The notes beneath the pieces were generated by a model. The model did no database searches. It saw only the letters and a list, made by a program, of their open reading frames with translations, and was not told the DNA's origin. Positions 6,278-13,104 of a DNA stretch of 19,280 bases are shown in pieces; position 1 is the first letter of the stretch, and each line of letters begins with the position of its first letter. Source of the stretch: Pseudomonadota bacterium (GTDB lineage: Bacteria > Pseudomonadota > Gammaproteobacteria > Xanthomonadales > Xanthomonadaceae); NCBI GenBank assembly GCA_025355485.1, contig JANXZP010000049.1, positions 1 through 19,280 on the forward strand, in the 5' to 3' direction. A program made the translations under genes and the position numbers.

Positions 6278-7129
6278 ATGGCAGGCAAATTTTCGCGCAG
6301 CTGGGCCTTGGTGAAGGCCAGTGCGACGGTGTTGCGTTCGGACAAGGAATTGCTGGTTTTCCCGCTGGTGTCGGCGATCGCGACGGTGCTGGTCGCGGCG
6401 AGTTTCGTGCTGCCGATGATCGGGCTCGGCGTGTTCGAGCACATGGGCCGCAACGACCCCATGCGCCCGATGCTGTACCTGTGGTCGTTCGGTTTCTATT
6501 TCGTGCAGTACATCGTGATTTTCTTCTTCAATACGGCGCTGGTCGGAGCGGCGATGATCCGCCTCGACGGCGGCGATCCGACCGTGGCCGACGGTTTCCG
6601 CATCGCACGCAGCAAGATCGTGCCGATCATCGGGTACGCCGCGATCGCCGCGACGGTCGGCATGATCCTGCGCGCGATCGAGGAACGCGCCGGCTTCATC
6701 GGCCGGATCGTGATCGGCATGATTGGTGTCGCGTGGACGGTCGCGACCTTCATGGTCGTGCCGGTGCTGGTCGCGTGCGATGTCGGTCCGGTCGAGGCGG
6801 TCAAGGAAAGCGCGCTGCTGCTCAAGAACACCTGGGGCGAGAACCTGATCGGCAACGGCGGAATCGGCGTCGCGTTCGGGCTGCTCACGCTTGCGGTGAT
6901 GCTGGTCGGTGGCGTGCTGACCGGCTTCAGCGCGGTCAACGGCATGGTGCCGGTCGCGATCACGCTGGGTGCGGTGACGGTACTCGCCGTCCTCGGACTC
7001 GCGTTGGTGCAATCGGCGCTGGCCGGTATCTATTCTGCCGCGCTGTATCGCTACGCGACCGACGGCCAGGCGCCGTCCGGCTTCGACGGCGCGGCGCTGC
7101 AAGAGGCGTTCCGGTTGAAGAAGGGCTGA
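6278..7129 (+). CDS. DUF6159 family integral membrane protein
   Basis: The 283-residue product looks like the DUF6159 family of bacterial and archaeal membrane proteins, whose function is unknown. A short cytoplasmic N-terminus with FSRSWALVKASATVLRSDKE, typical of the family, is followed by about six hydrophobic segments (roughly 27-50, 66-92, 113-131, 141-167, 196-218 and 223-252). A polar loop holds DVGPVEAVKESALLLKNTWG. The last 30 residues are hydrophilic. The start ATG at 6278 is fixed by GGGGAG seven bases upstream. The earlier in-frame ATG at 6245 lies inside the -10-like element. The gene stands alone between a terminator and the convergent EcsC gene, so context gives no clue to its role. 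Confidence 0.85.
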   Translation: MAGKFSRSWALVKASATVLRSDKELLVFPLVSAIATVLVAASFVLPMIGLGVFEHMGRNDPMRPMLYLWSFGFYFVQYIVIFFFNTALVGAAMIRLDGGDPTVADGFRIARSKIVPIIGYAAIAATVGMILRAIEERAGFIGRIVIGMIGVAWTVATFMVVPVLVACDVGPVEAVKESALLLKNTWGENLIGNGGIGVAFGLLTLAVMLVGGVLTGFSAVNGMVPVAITLGAVTVLAVLGLALVQSALAGIYSAALYRYATDGQAPSGFDGAALQEAFRLKKG

Positions 7130-7168
7130 TTGCCCGGTGACGCCTCGCCGCAAGGACGCGCTGCCGCG

Positions 7169-7846
7169 TCAGTCGTACAACGCGCTCTCGTCGCCATCCC
7201 AGGACGACGAGGTGGCGGACTCCATCGAGAACAGCTCGATCGCGGTGCGCGCGACCTTGCGTGTGTCGTACCACGCGTAGGCGCCGACGCCCATCGCGCC
7301 GACCACCGGCAGCCAGCGTGCGAGGCCGCGACCGATACCGCGCTCGGTGAGTTTCACGCCGATCCTGCGCGCGGCGGCGCGCACCGATGCAAGACTCGCG
7401 GCCTGGATCAGCCAGCGTTCGCCGACCTGCACCGCGATGTCGCGGAACGCCTGCGCGGCGGCATGCCGGAACAGGCAGAACAGCATCTGTTCGCGTGTGA
7501 GCTGCCAGCGGCGGCCGTAGGTGCCGGCGATGTCGGCGACCATCTGCGCCTGGATCTTCCAGATCGCGTACAACTCGGGCAGCACGGTGAGCCAGCCCAG
7601 CGGGCCTGGCGGCAGCGCCAGCGTGCACGAGATCATCGCTGCCTTGCGCGCGGCGGCGTCGGCGATCGCGCCGGCGCGCGCGCGCGGCGTCGCGCTGGCG
7701 GATTCGGCGGTCTGCGGCAGCCGGCCGAGCAGGTCGATGATCGCATCGCCGATCCGCGCCGACAGTTCCTGCCGCGGCGTGCGGCGGACACGGCGCATGA
7801 CGACGGCGGGGATGCGTTCGCTGATCGGATGGCGGTCTGTATTCAT
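7169..7846 (-). CDS. EcsC family protein
   Basis: The 225-residue product resembles the EcsC family, named after a protein encoded beside the Bacillus EcsAB transporter; the function of free-standing members is unknown. Visible features are a basic N-terminus (VVMRRVRRTP), an Ala-rich helix near 45-70, a hydrophobic stretch MISCTLALPPGPLGWLTVLP, the segment ELYAIWKIQAQMVADIAGTYG, and a second hydrophobic stretch ARWLPVVGAMGVGAYAW near the end. These suit an inner-membrane-associated protein. The start is ATG at 7846, or GTG two codons earlier at 7852. No Shine-Dalgarno sequence is visible and a TATGCT element (7858-7853) lies six bases before the ATG. The gene follows the pteridine reductase by 55 bases and converges on the DUF6159 gene. 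Confidence 0.8.
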   Translation of the reverse strand: MNTDRHPISERIPAVVMRRVRRTPRQELSARIGDAIIDLLGRLPQTAESASATPRARAGAIADAAARKAAMISCTLALPPGPLGWLTVLPELYAIWKIQAQMVADIAGTYGRRWQLTREQMLFCLFRHAAAQAFRDIAVQVGERWLIQAASLASVRAAARRIGVKLTERGIGRGLARWLPVVGAMGVGAYAWYDTRKVARTAIELFSMESATSSSWDGDESALYD

Positions 7847-7901
7847 GCGCACAGCATAGGCGTTTTGCTTGTGCGCCAGTAACCGCCCCGTTCACCAGCG
7901 T

Positions 7902-8642
7902 TCAGATCGCCAGCGCGCGCCCGCCGTCCACGCGCAAAATCTCGCCGGTGGTGTAGCGCGCGTCGCGGATCAGGAACAGCGCCGCATCGGCCACGTCCTG
8001 CGGATCGCCGATGCGCTGCAACACCGTCGTCGCGATCATCGCCTGCCGGTCGACGTAAGGCTTGCCGGATTCGGGCCACAGCACCGCGCCCGGCGCGATG
8101 CCATTGACGCGCACCTCGGGGCCGAGTTCCTTCGCGAGCGACAGCGTCAGCATCGCCAGCGCGGCCTTGGCCATGCAATACACCGTGTGTTCCCTGAGCG
8201 GGCGCTCGGCGTAGATATCGACGATGTTGACGATCGCGCCGCGTGTCGCGCACAAGTGCGGCGCGGCGGCCTGCGCGAGGAACAACGGCGCCCACGCATT
8301 CGGCGCGAACAGCGTGTCCCATTGCGCGGGAGTAATGACGCCGATCGGCGTGGCCACGAAGTGCGATGCATTGTTGACCAGCGCGTCGAGTCTGCCGAAA
8401 CGGCCGATGGTATGCGCGATCAATTCCGGCAGGCGATCGAAGTGGGAGAGTTCGGCTTGCAGTACCAGCGTGCTGCCGGCGCGCGCGGCTTCGAGTTCGG
8501 CCGCCAGCGCGTTCATTTCGCTGGCCGAATCGCGATGGTGAAGAACGAGATCGTAACCGACCGCGTGCAGGGTGCGCGCGATGGTCGCGCCGATGCGCTT
8601 CGCGGCGCCGGTGATCAGTGCGACCGGACGAGCTTCCTGCAT
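7902..8642 (-). CDS. Pteridine reductase (PTR1/FolM type short-chain dehydrogenase)
   Basis: The 246-residue protein is a short-chain dehydrogenase/reductase with the features of pteridine reductases rather than the general family. The cofactor motif is TGAAKRIG (Thr11-Gly18), with the Arg of the TGxxxRxG pteridine-reductase signature. NNAS is at 90-93. The catalytic set is Asp142, Tyr155 and Lys159, with Asp where most family members have Ser. As I recall Leishmania PTR1, its Asp-Tyr-Lys set has the same spacing. Such enzymes use NADPH to reduce dihydro- to tetrahydropterins, and bacterial FolM makes tetrahydromonapterin. The gene lies between DUF2147 and EcsC on the same strand. No Shine-Dalgarno sequence is seen before ATG 8642. 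The exact substrate cannot be read from sequence. Confidence 0.87.
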   Translation of the reverse strand: MQEARPVALITGAAKRIGATIARTLHAVGYDLVLHHRDSASEMNALAAELEAARAGSTLVLQAELSHFDRLPELIAHTIGRFGRLDALVNNASHFVATPIGVITPAQWDTLFAPNAWAPLFLAQAAAPHLCATRGAIVNIVDIYAERPLREHTVYCMAKAALAMLTLSLAKELGPEVRVNGIAPGAVLWPESGKPYVDRQAMIATTVLQRIGDPQDVADAALFLIRDARYTTGEILRVDGGRALAI

Positions 8643-8660
8643 GGGAGGCTGCTGCGACGA

Positions 8661-8680
8661 CGGCCGCGCGATCGCGGCCG
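8661..8680 (-). other. Perfect hairpin between DUF2147 and the pteridine reductase
   Basis: CGGCCGCG and CGCGGCCG form an uninterrupted eight-pair GC stem around CGAT, 13 bases after the DUF2147 stop and 18 bases before the reductase start. No T tract follows on either strand, so it is at best a weak terminator or an mRNA-processing hairpin. Confidence 0.35.
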
Positions 8681-8693
8681 CCGTACGAAGGAT

Positions 8694-9161
8694 TTACTTC
8701 ACCCGATGCCAGACCTGGGTGCGGCCGAGCAGCGAGAAGCCGATGTAGCCGCGGACTTTCAGGTCTTGGCCGCCATTGGTCGGGGTCAACTTGGCCTTGT
8801 ACGGATCCTCGTTGCTGCCTTGCTTCTTGGGATCGAAGATGCGGCCGCCGGTCCAGACATCGCCGTCCTTGCTGAAGCCCCACAGGATGAACAGGCCCTT
8901 GACCTTGTGGCTGTGCAGTGCGCCGGTGCACTTGTCGCAGACCGGGTCGGGGTCTTCGCCGGGCTCGCGGATCAGCTGCACGATCTGGCCGTGCAGCTTG
9001 CCGTCGGGGGCCGCGCTGATCTCGACCAGCGAGCGCGGCTTGCCGGTGGAATCGTCGATCGTTTTCCAGGTGCCGACCGGCGTGTTCATGTCCTGCGCGT
9101 GCAGTGCGAACGGGAGCAGGCCGAGCAGGCCGGTGAGGGCGATCAGAAGACTGTTGCGCAT
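8694..9161 (-). CDS. DUF2147 family secreted protein
   Basis: The 155-residue protein has a signal peptide (MRNSLLIALTGLLGLLPFAL, cleaved after HA at residue 22) and a single DUF2147 domain. The domain begins GTWKTIDDSTGKPRSLVEI and ends LKVRGYIGFSLLGRTQVWHR, both typical of the family. Members are small periplasmic or surface proteins of unknown function, probably a beta-barrel lipocalin-like fold. A CDKC pair (Cys75, Cys78) could form a disulfide or bind a metal after export. The start is ATG at 9161, fixed by a GGAGG site six bases upstream. The frame stays open upstream to 9284 without similarity. A hairpin separates it from the pteridine reductase, so the two may not share a transcript. 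Confidence 0.9.
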   Translation of the reverse strand: MRNSLLIALTGLLGLLPFALHAQDMNTPVGTWKTIDDSTGKPRSLVEISAAPDGKLHGQIVQLIREPGEDPDPVCDKCTGALHSHKVKGLFILWGFSKDGDVWTGGRIFDPKKQGSNEDPYKAKLTPTNGGQDLKVRGYIGFSLLGRTQVWHRVK

Positions 9162-9252
9162 GGAACACCTCCGTGTTGGTCGGGCTGGATGGACGCGGCG
9201 ATAGTAGCGCGTCCGGCTACGATTCGCGCAACCGCCGCGGGCGCATGTTTCA

Positions 9253-10491
9253 ATGCGCGTCCTGCCCGCCACCGCCCGCCACATGCAACGCGCGAACTCC
9301 CTGCCCGAACCCGAACCCGCCGCGCGCGAGCACAGCGCGAAGCTGGCGGGGTTGATCCGCGAGCAGATCGCCGCGGCCGGCGGCGCGCTGCCGTTCTGGC
9401 GCTACATGGAACTGGCCTTGTACGCGCCGGGCCTAGGCTATTACAGCGCCGGCGCGCACAAGTTCGGCGCGTCCGGTGATTTCGTCACCGCGCCCGAACT
9501 CGGCGGGTTGTTCGCGCGCTGCGTGGCCGACGCGACCGCGCCAGTGCTGCGGGAGGTCGGCGCCGATGCGGTGTTCCTCGAACTCGGCGGCGGCAGCGGT
9601 GCATTCGCCGAACATGCGCTATTGCGTTTCGCGCAGGTCGACGCGTTGCCGACGCGTTACGCGATCCTCGAGCCCAGCGCCGACCTGCGCGAGCGCCAGC
9701 ACGTGCGCCTGCACGCGGCGTTGCCGCAGGACATCGCGGTGCGGATCGAGTGGCTCGATGGACCGCCGCAACACGCATGGAACGGCGTGTTGTTCGCCAA
9801 CGAAGTACTCGATGCATTGCCGACGACGCGCTTCGCGATGCGCGATGGCGAGGTACTGGAGGAATGCGTGGGGCTGGATCTCCTTCGACAGGCTCAGGAT
9901 GATCGGGGTGGTTTCGTGCGCGTCGAGCGGCCGGCCGACATGTTGCTGACGGGCGCATTGCAGAACGTCGAGCGCGGCCTCGAGCAGCGATTCGCCGAAG
10001 GCTACCGTTCCGAGCTGCTGCCGCAATTGCCGTACTGGCTTGACGCGGTCGCGGGCCTGCTGGAACGCGGCGCGATCCTGTTCACCGACTACGGTTATCC
10101 GCGCCGCGAGTTTTACAGTCCGGAACGCCGCGACGGCACCCTGATCTGCCACTACCGGCATCGTGCACACGCCAATCCGTTCCTGTGGCCGGGCTTGCAG
10201 GACATTACCGCGTCGGTAGATTTCACTGCGCTGGCCGAGGCTGGCACGCGGATCGGCTTCGAACTGGCGGGTTACTGCGCACAGGCGCAATTCCTGATCG
10301 GGAATGGTCTGGGCGATGCGCTGGAAGCGGCGCAGGAATTGCCGGAGATCGAGCGCCTGCGCATCGTGCAGGAAGCCAAGAAATTGACCTTGCCCGGCGA
10401 GATGGGCGAACGTTTCCAGGCGATGGGTTTCCAGCGCGGCGTGGATTTCGAGCCGGCGTTCGCGCTCGGCGATCTGAGCGGGCGGCTGTGA
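9253..10491 (+). CDS. MidA/NDUFAF7-type class I SAM-dependent methyltransferase
   Basis: The protein (412 residues) matches the SAM-dependent MidA family (DUF185), whose mitochondrial member NDUFAF7 dimethylates an arginine of complex I subunit NDUFS2. It shows FWRYMELALYAPGLGYYSAG (49-68), the family motif GDFVTAPELG, the SAM-binding LELGGGSGAF (109-118), and the C-terminal block KKLTLPGEMGERFQAMGFQR. Residues 210-219 (LLRQAQDDRG) are encoded by a dispersed-repeat-like sequence and appear inserted between blocks of the fold. Whether a bacterial MidA methylates complex I is inference. The start could be ATG 9253 or ATG 9283; neither has a ribosome-binding site, and homologues as I recall them fit either. 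The stop overlaps the possible GTG start of the VanZ-like gene. Confidence 0.9.
   Translation: MRVLPATARHMQRANSLPEPEPAAREHSAKLAGLIREQIAAAGGALPFWRYMELALYAPGLGYYSAGAHKFGASGDFVTAPELGGLFARCVADATAPVLREVGADAVFLELGGGSGAFAEHALLRFAQVDALPTRYAILEPSADLRERQHVRLHAALPQDIAVRIEWLDGPPQHAWNGVLFANEVLDALPTTRFAMRDGEVLEECVGLDLLRQAQDDRGGFVRVERPADMLLTGALQNVERGLEQRFAEGYRSELLPQLPYWLDAVAGLLERGAILFTDYGYPRREFYSPERRDGTLICHYRHRAHANPFLWPGLQDITASVDFTALAEAGTRIGFELAGYCAQAQFLIGNGLGDALEAAQELPEIERLRIVQEAKKLTLPGEMGERFQAMGFQRGVDFEPAFALGDLSGRL
9882..9908 (+). repeat. Dispersed-repeat-like element inside the methyltransferase gene
   Basis: CCTTCGACAGGCTCAGGA (9882-9899) followed by TGATCGGGG matches, as I remember it, the widely dispersed bacterial repeat whose form is CCTTCGACAGGCTCAGGACG then AACGGG, with two differences. 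Its reverse-strand frames give the tell-tale peptides HPEPVEG and LSLSK. Here it is read in frame as LLRQAQDDRG. Only one copy lies in this window. Confidence 0.6.
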
Positions 10492-10493
10492 CG

Positions 10494-10895
10494 ATGCAGC
10501 AGGCGTCGGCACTGCGCGCATTCCGCAGACCGCGTTTGTGGCTGTCGCTGTGGGCGGCGATGATAGGCGCAGTGATCGTGCTGTCGCTGATGCCCAAGCC
10601 GCCGATCCCGCCGACGCTGATGATCGGCAAGCTCGACCACCTGGTCGCCTACGCCGCGCTTGCAGCGATGGCGGTGCAGTTGTACGCATCGCGTCGCGCG
10701 CAATCGCGTGCGGCATTGGCGATGATCGCGCTCGGCATCGCACTCGAACTCGCGCAAGGATTCTTGACCGACTATCGCGACATGTCGGCTTACGACGCGA
10801 TGATCGATACGCTCGGCGTCGCGCTCGGGTTTGCGACGGCATGGACGCCGCTGGCAACGATCTTGGAAAGTATCGACGCGCGTTTATCGCGCTGA
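10494..10895 (+). CDS. VanZ-like family membrane protein
   Basis: The 133-residue protein has four hydrophobic segments (about 14-33, 47-65, 71-90 and 103-120). VanZ-like features are KPPIPP before KLDHLVAYAALAAM, the E-x-x-Q motif in ELAQGF (Glu85, Gln88), and RDMSAYDAMIDTLGV, where VanZ proteins usually have a conserved D and N/D. VanZ gives low-level teicoplanin resistance in enterococci. Most chromosomal VanZ-like proteins have no assigned role. The start is ATG 10494 or GTG 10488; the latter would overlap the methyltransferase stop. Either way the gene is likely co-transcribed with it. Its stop and the cca stop on the other strand are one base apart. Confidence 0.8.
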   Translation: MQQASALRAFRRPRLWLSLWAAMIGAVIVLSLMPKPPIPPTLMIGKLDHLVAYAALAAMAVQLYASRRAQSRAALAMIALGIALELAQGFLTDYRDMSAYDAMIDTLGVALGFATAWTPLATILESIDARLSR

Positions 10896-10896
10896 A

Positions 10897-12129
10897 TCAA
10901 CCGCGTTGCAAACGCGCCGTATGGATCGCCGCGATCCGCGCAGCGCGCAGGCGCGTACCGATCTCGACTCCGGTAACGCCCTGCGCGATCAGCTCGCGCG
11001 CGTTGACCGCGAGCGCGACGTGATGCAATGCGCGCACCGTTGCGGCTTGCGGATACGCGCTGTCCTGCATTCCAAGCCGGCCGCGCTTGTCGGCTTCGCA
11101 GACGGTCGCGAGCTGGTCGATGCGCTCGGGCTTGCGGAAACCGTCGCAACGCGCGATCAGATCGTGCACGGTCTCGTCGCGCAGTTCGTCGATGCGATGC
11201 ACGTTGAGGTGCTCGCGACAAACAATCGCCGCGAGTTCGCGCTGCGCTGCCGGTACTTTCAACCGTTCGCACAATGCTTCCAGCGGCGCGAGCCCGGCGT
11301 GTTCGTGGCCGATGTGTTTCGGCAGCACGTGCTGCGGCGTGTGCGCCTTGCCGAGATCGTGGGTGAGCGCGGCGAATCCGATCAGCGCGTCGCACGGCGC
11401 GAGCTGCGCGGCCATGTCGCTGACCATTTGCTGGTGGATGCCAGTGTCCACTTCGGGATGGAACTCGGCGCGTTGCGGAACGCCGTACAGCGCATCGACT
11501 TCGGGAAGAATGCGCGCGAGCGCGCCGACGTCGCGCAGCGTCGCAAGAAACGCTGAAGGCTTAGGCTCCGCGAGCGCACGTGCGAGTTCTTGCCACACGC
11601 GCTCCGGCACCAAGTGATCGATTTCGCCATCGGCGACCATCGCGCGCATCAGCTCCTGTGTTTCCGGCGCGATACTGAAACCAGCGTCCGCGAAACGCGC
11701 CATAAAACGCGCCGCGCGCAGCACCCGCAGCGGATCCTCGACGAACGCCGGCGAGACGTGTCGCAGCACGCGCGCCTCCAGGTCGCGCACGCCGCCGAAC
11801 GGATCGACTAGATTGCCTTCGGAATCCTGCGCGATCGCGTTGACGGTGAAATCGCGACGCGCCAGGTCTTCCTCCAGCGTCACCGCCGGATCGGCATCAA
11901 CTACGAAGCCGCGATAACCGCGCCCGGATTTGCGTTCGGTGCGTGCGAGCGCGTATTCCTCGTTGGTCTGCGGATGCAGGAACACCGGAAAATCGCGGCC
12001 CACCGGCTTGAAACCGCGCGCGATCATCTGTTCGGGCGTCGCGCCGACCACGACCCAGTCGCGATCGCCCGGCGCGCGGCCGAGCAAGCGATCGCGGACT
12101 GCGCCGCCGACGAGGTAGGTCTGCTTCAT
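10897..12129 (-). CDS. cca: Multifunctional CCA protein (tRNA nucleotidyltransferase)
   Basis: The enzyme adds or repairs the 3' CCA of tRNAs, using CTP and ATP without a template. The 410-residue protein is a class II CCA enzyme close in length to E. coli Cca (412). It opens YLVGGAVRDRLLG, has catalytic Asp22 and Asp24 in DRDW, and the nucleotide-binding RRDFTVNA (Arg91-Asp93). The later HDLGK marks the HD domain (about residues 230-330) that gives phosphohydrolase activity in the bacterial multifunctional form. The stop of the upstream NDUFA9-like gene abuts this ATG with no spacer (TAG|ATG), so its initiation probably depends on coupling. It converges on the VanZ-like gene with one base between stops. 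Confidence 0.95.
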   Translation of the reverse strand: MKQTYLVGGAVRDRLLGRAPGDRDWVVVGATPEQMIARGFKPVGRDFPVFLHPQTNEEYALARTERKSGRGYRGFVVDADPAVTLEEDLARRDFTVNAIAQDSEGNLVDPFGGVRDLEARVLRHVSPAFVEDPLRVLRAARFMARFADAGFSIAPETQELMRAMVADGEIDHLVPERVWQELARALAEPKPSAFLATLRDVGALARILPEVDALYGVPQRAEFHPEVDTGIHQQMVSDMAAQLAPCDALIGFAALTHDLGKAHTPQHVLPKHIGHEHAGLAPLEALCERLKVPAAQRELAAIVCREHLNVHRIDELRDETVHDLIARCDGFRKPERIDQLATVCEADKRGRLGMQDSAYPQAATVRALHHVALAVNARELIAQGVTGVEIGTRLRAARIAAIHTARLQRG

Positions 12130-13104
12130 CTAATAGCGCGCGCGATAACGATCCAGCCGCGCCTGCCGATCTTCGCCGTGGCCGAGGATGTCGGGCAGGA
12201 TCGCGGAGATTTTCGTCGGCACGATGCCGAGCCGATGCAGGCCATCGATGCCGCCGACCGCATCGGTCAGCAACGAACGGTAGTTGTCGCTGGAAAACGG
12301 CTTGCCCGGCACGAAGTCCATCGCGAAAGCCTGCGCGCGACCGATCGCATCCGGCAGCGGCACGACCAGGCGGCGCAGCTCAAGTTGGCGCGCGGTCATC
12401 CGCACGATGTCGCCCAGCGTCACGATGTCCGCCCCATAAAGCTCGTACGTCTGTCGCAACGTGTTCGCATCGGCTAGCGCGCGGCGGAAGGCCTCGACCA
12501 CGTCGCCGATCCACACCGGCGCGAACTTCGCCGACGCACGTGCGAGCGGCAGCACCGGCGCGAGCTTCAGCAGCGCGGCGAAGCGGCAGAACAATCCATC
12601 GCCCGGCCCGAAGATCACCGACGGCTGCAGGATCGTCCAATCCAGTGTCGATGCCTTCACCAGTTCCTCGGCCTCGCCGCGCGTGCGCAGGTAATGGCTG
12701 CGTCCGCGGCCGGCGTTGAGCGCGCTCATCTGCAACAGACGCGGCACGCCGGCGTCGACGCATGCGGCGATCAGTCCGCGGGTGAGTTCGACATGCACGC
12801 GTTGGAAGCCGCGCCCCGAATCGTTGCGCCCGAAGCCGCCGGTTTCATTGAGGATGCCGACTAGGTTGATCGCGACATCGCTGCCGCGCAACGCGTGCGC
12901 GAGGGCGGCCGGATCGTATTCGTCGCAATCGCGGATCGAGGCGCTCGGTGGCAGTTGGCGATCCAGGTGGCGCGCGCGGTTGCGGCTGATCACGGCGACA
13001 TCATGGCCATCGGCGACCAGCCGTTCGACCAGCGCGTGGCCGACGAAACCGGTGCCGCCGAGAATGGAAATGGTCAATGGCGCCGTCTGCATGGACGCGG
13101 TCAT
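12130..13104 (-). CDS. NDUFA9-like NAD(P)-binding protein (atypical SDR)
   Basis: The 324-residue protein belongs to the atypical short-chain dehydrogenase group that includes the complex I subunit NDUFA9. Bacterial members are annotated as NAD(P)H-binding or complex I NDUFA9 subunit family proteins. The dinucleotide motif GGTGFVG lies at residues 16-22, after ISIL. The usual YxxxK catalytic pair is not obvious near the middle (HYLRTRGEAEE is present instead), which fits a nucleotide-binding rather than catalytic member. Its start ATG (13104) overlaps the slt stop as ATGA; a second ATG at 13092 is possible. The stop directly abuts cca. The order slt, NDUFA9-like, cca is known to me from Xanthomonadales genomes. 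Function in complex I is inference. Confidence 0.88.
   Translation of the reverse strand: MTASMQTAPLTISILGGTGFVGHALVERLVADGHDVAVISRNRARHLDRQLPPSASIRDCDEYDPAALAHALRGSDVAINLVGILNETGGFGRNDSGRGFQRVHVELTRGLIAACVDAGVPRLLQMSALNAGRGRSHYLRTRGEAEELVKASTLDWTILQPSVIFGPGDGLFCRFAALLKLAPVLPLARASAKFAPVWIGDVVEAFRRALADANTLRQTYELYGADIVTLGDIVRMTARQLELRRLVVPLPDAIGRAQAFAMDFVPGKPFSSDNYRSLLTDAVGGIDGLHRLGIVPTKISAILPDILGHGEDRQARLDRYRARY

Noticed and set aside
7155..7170. GACGCG-CTGC-CGCGTC hairpin between the DUF6159 and EcsC genes
   Set aside because: The six-pair stem lies between convergent genes, but there is no T tract on either strand and it overlaps the EcsC stop, so I did not call a terminator.
9191..9214. 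GGACGCG / CGCGTCC inverted repeat between DUF2147 and the methyltransferase
   Set aside because: Seven pairs with a ten-base loop in GC-rich DNA are expected by chance; no promoter element could be tied to it.
7869..9479. Plus-strand open frame of 536 codons over the pteridine reductase and DUF2147
   Set aside because: Both minus-strand genes have clear families and start signals, and this frame runs through them and into the methyltransferase start. Its Arg/Ala/Asp-rich composition is typical of a shadow frame.
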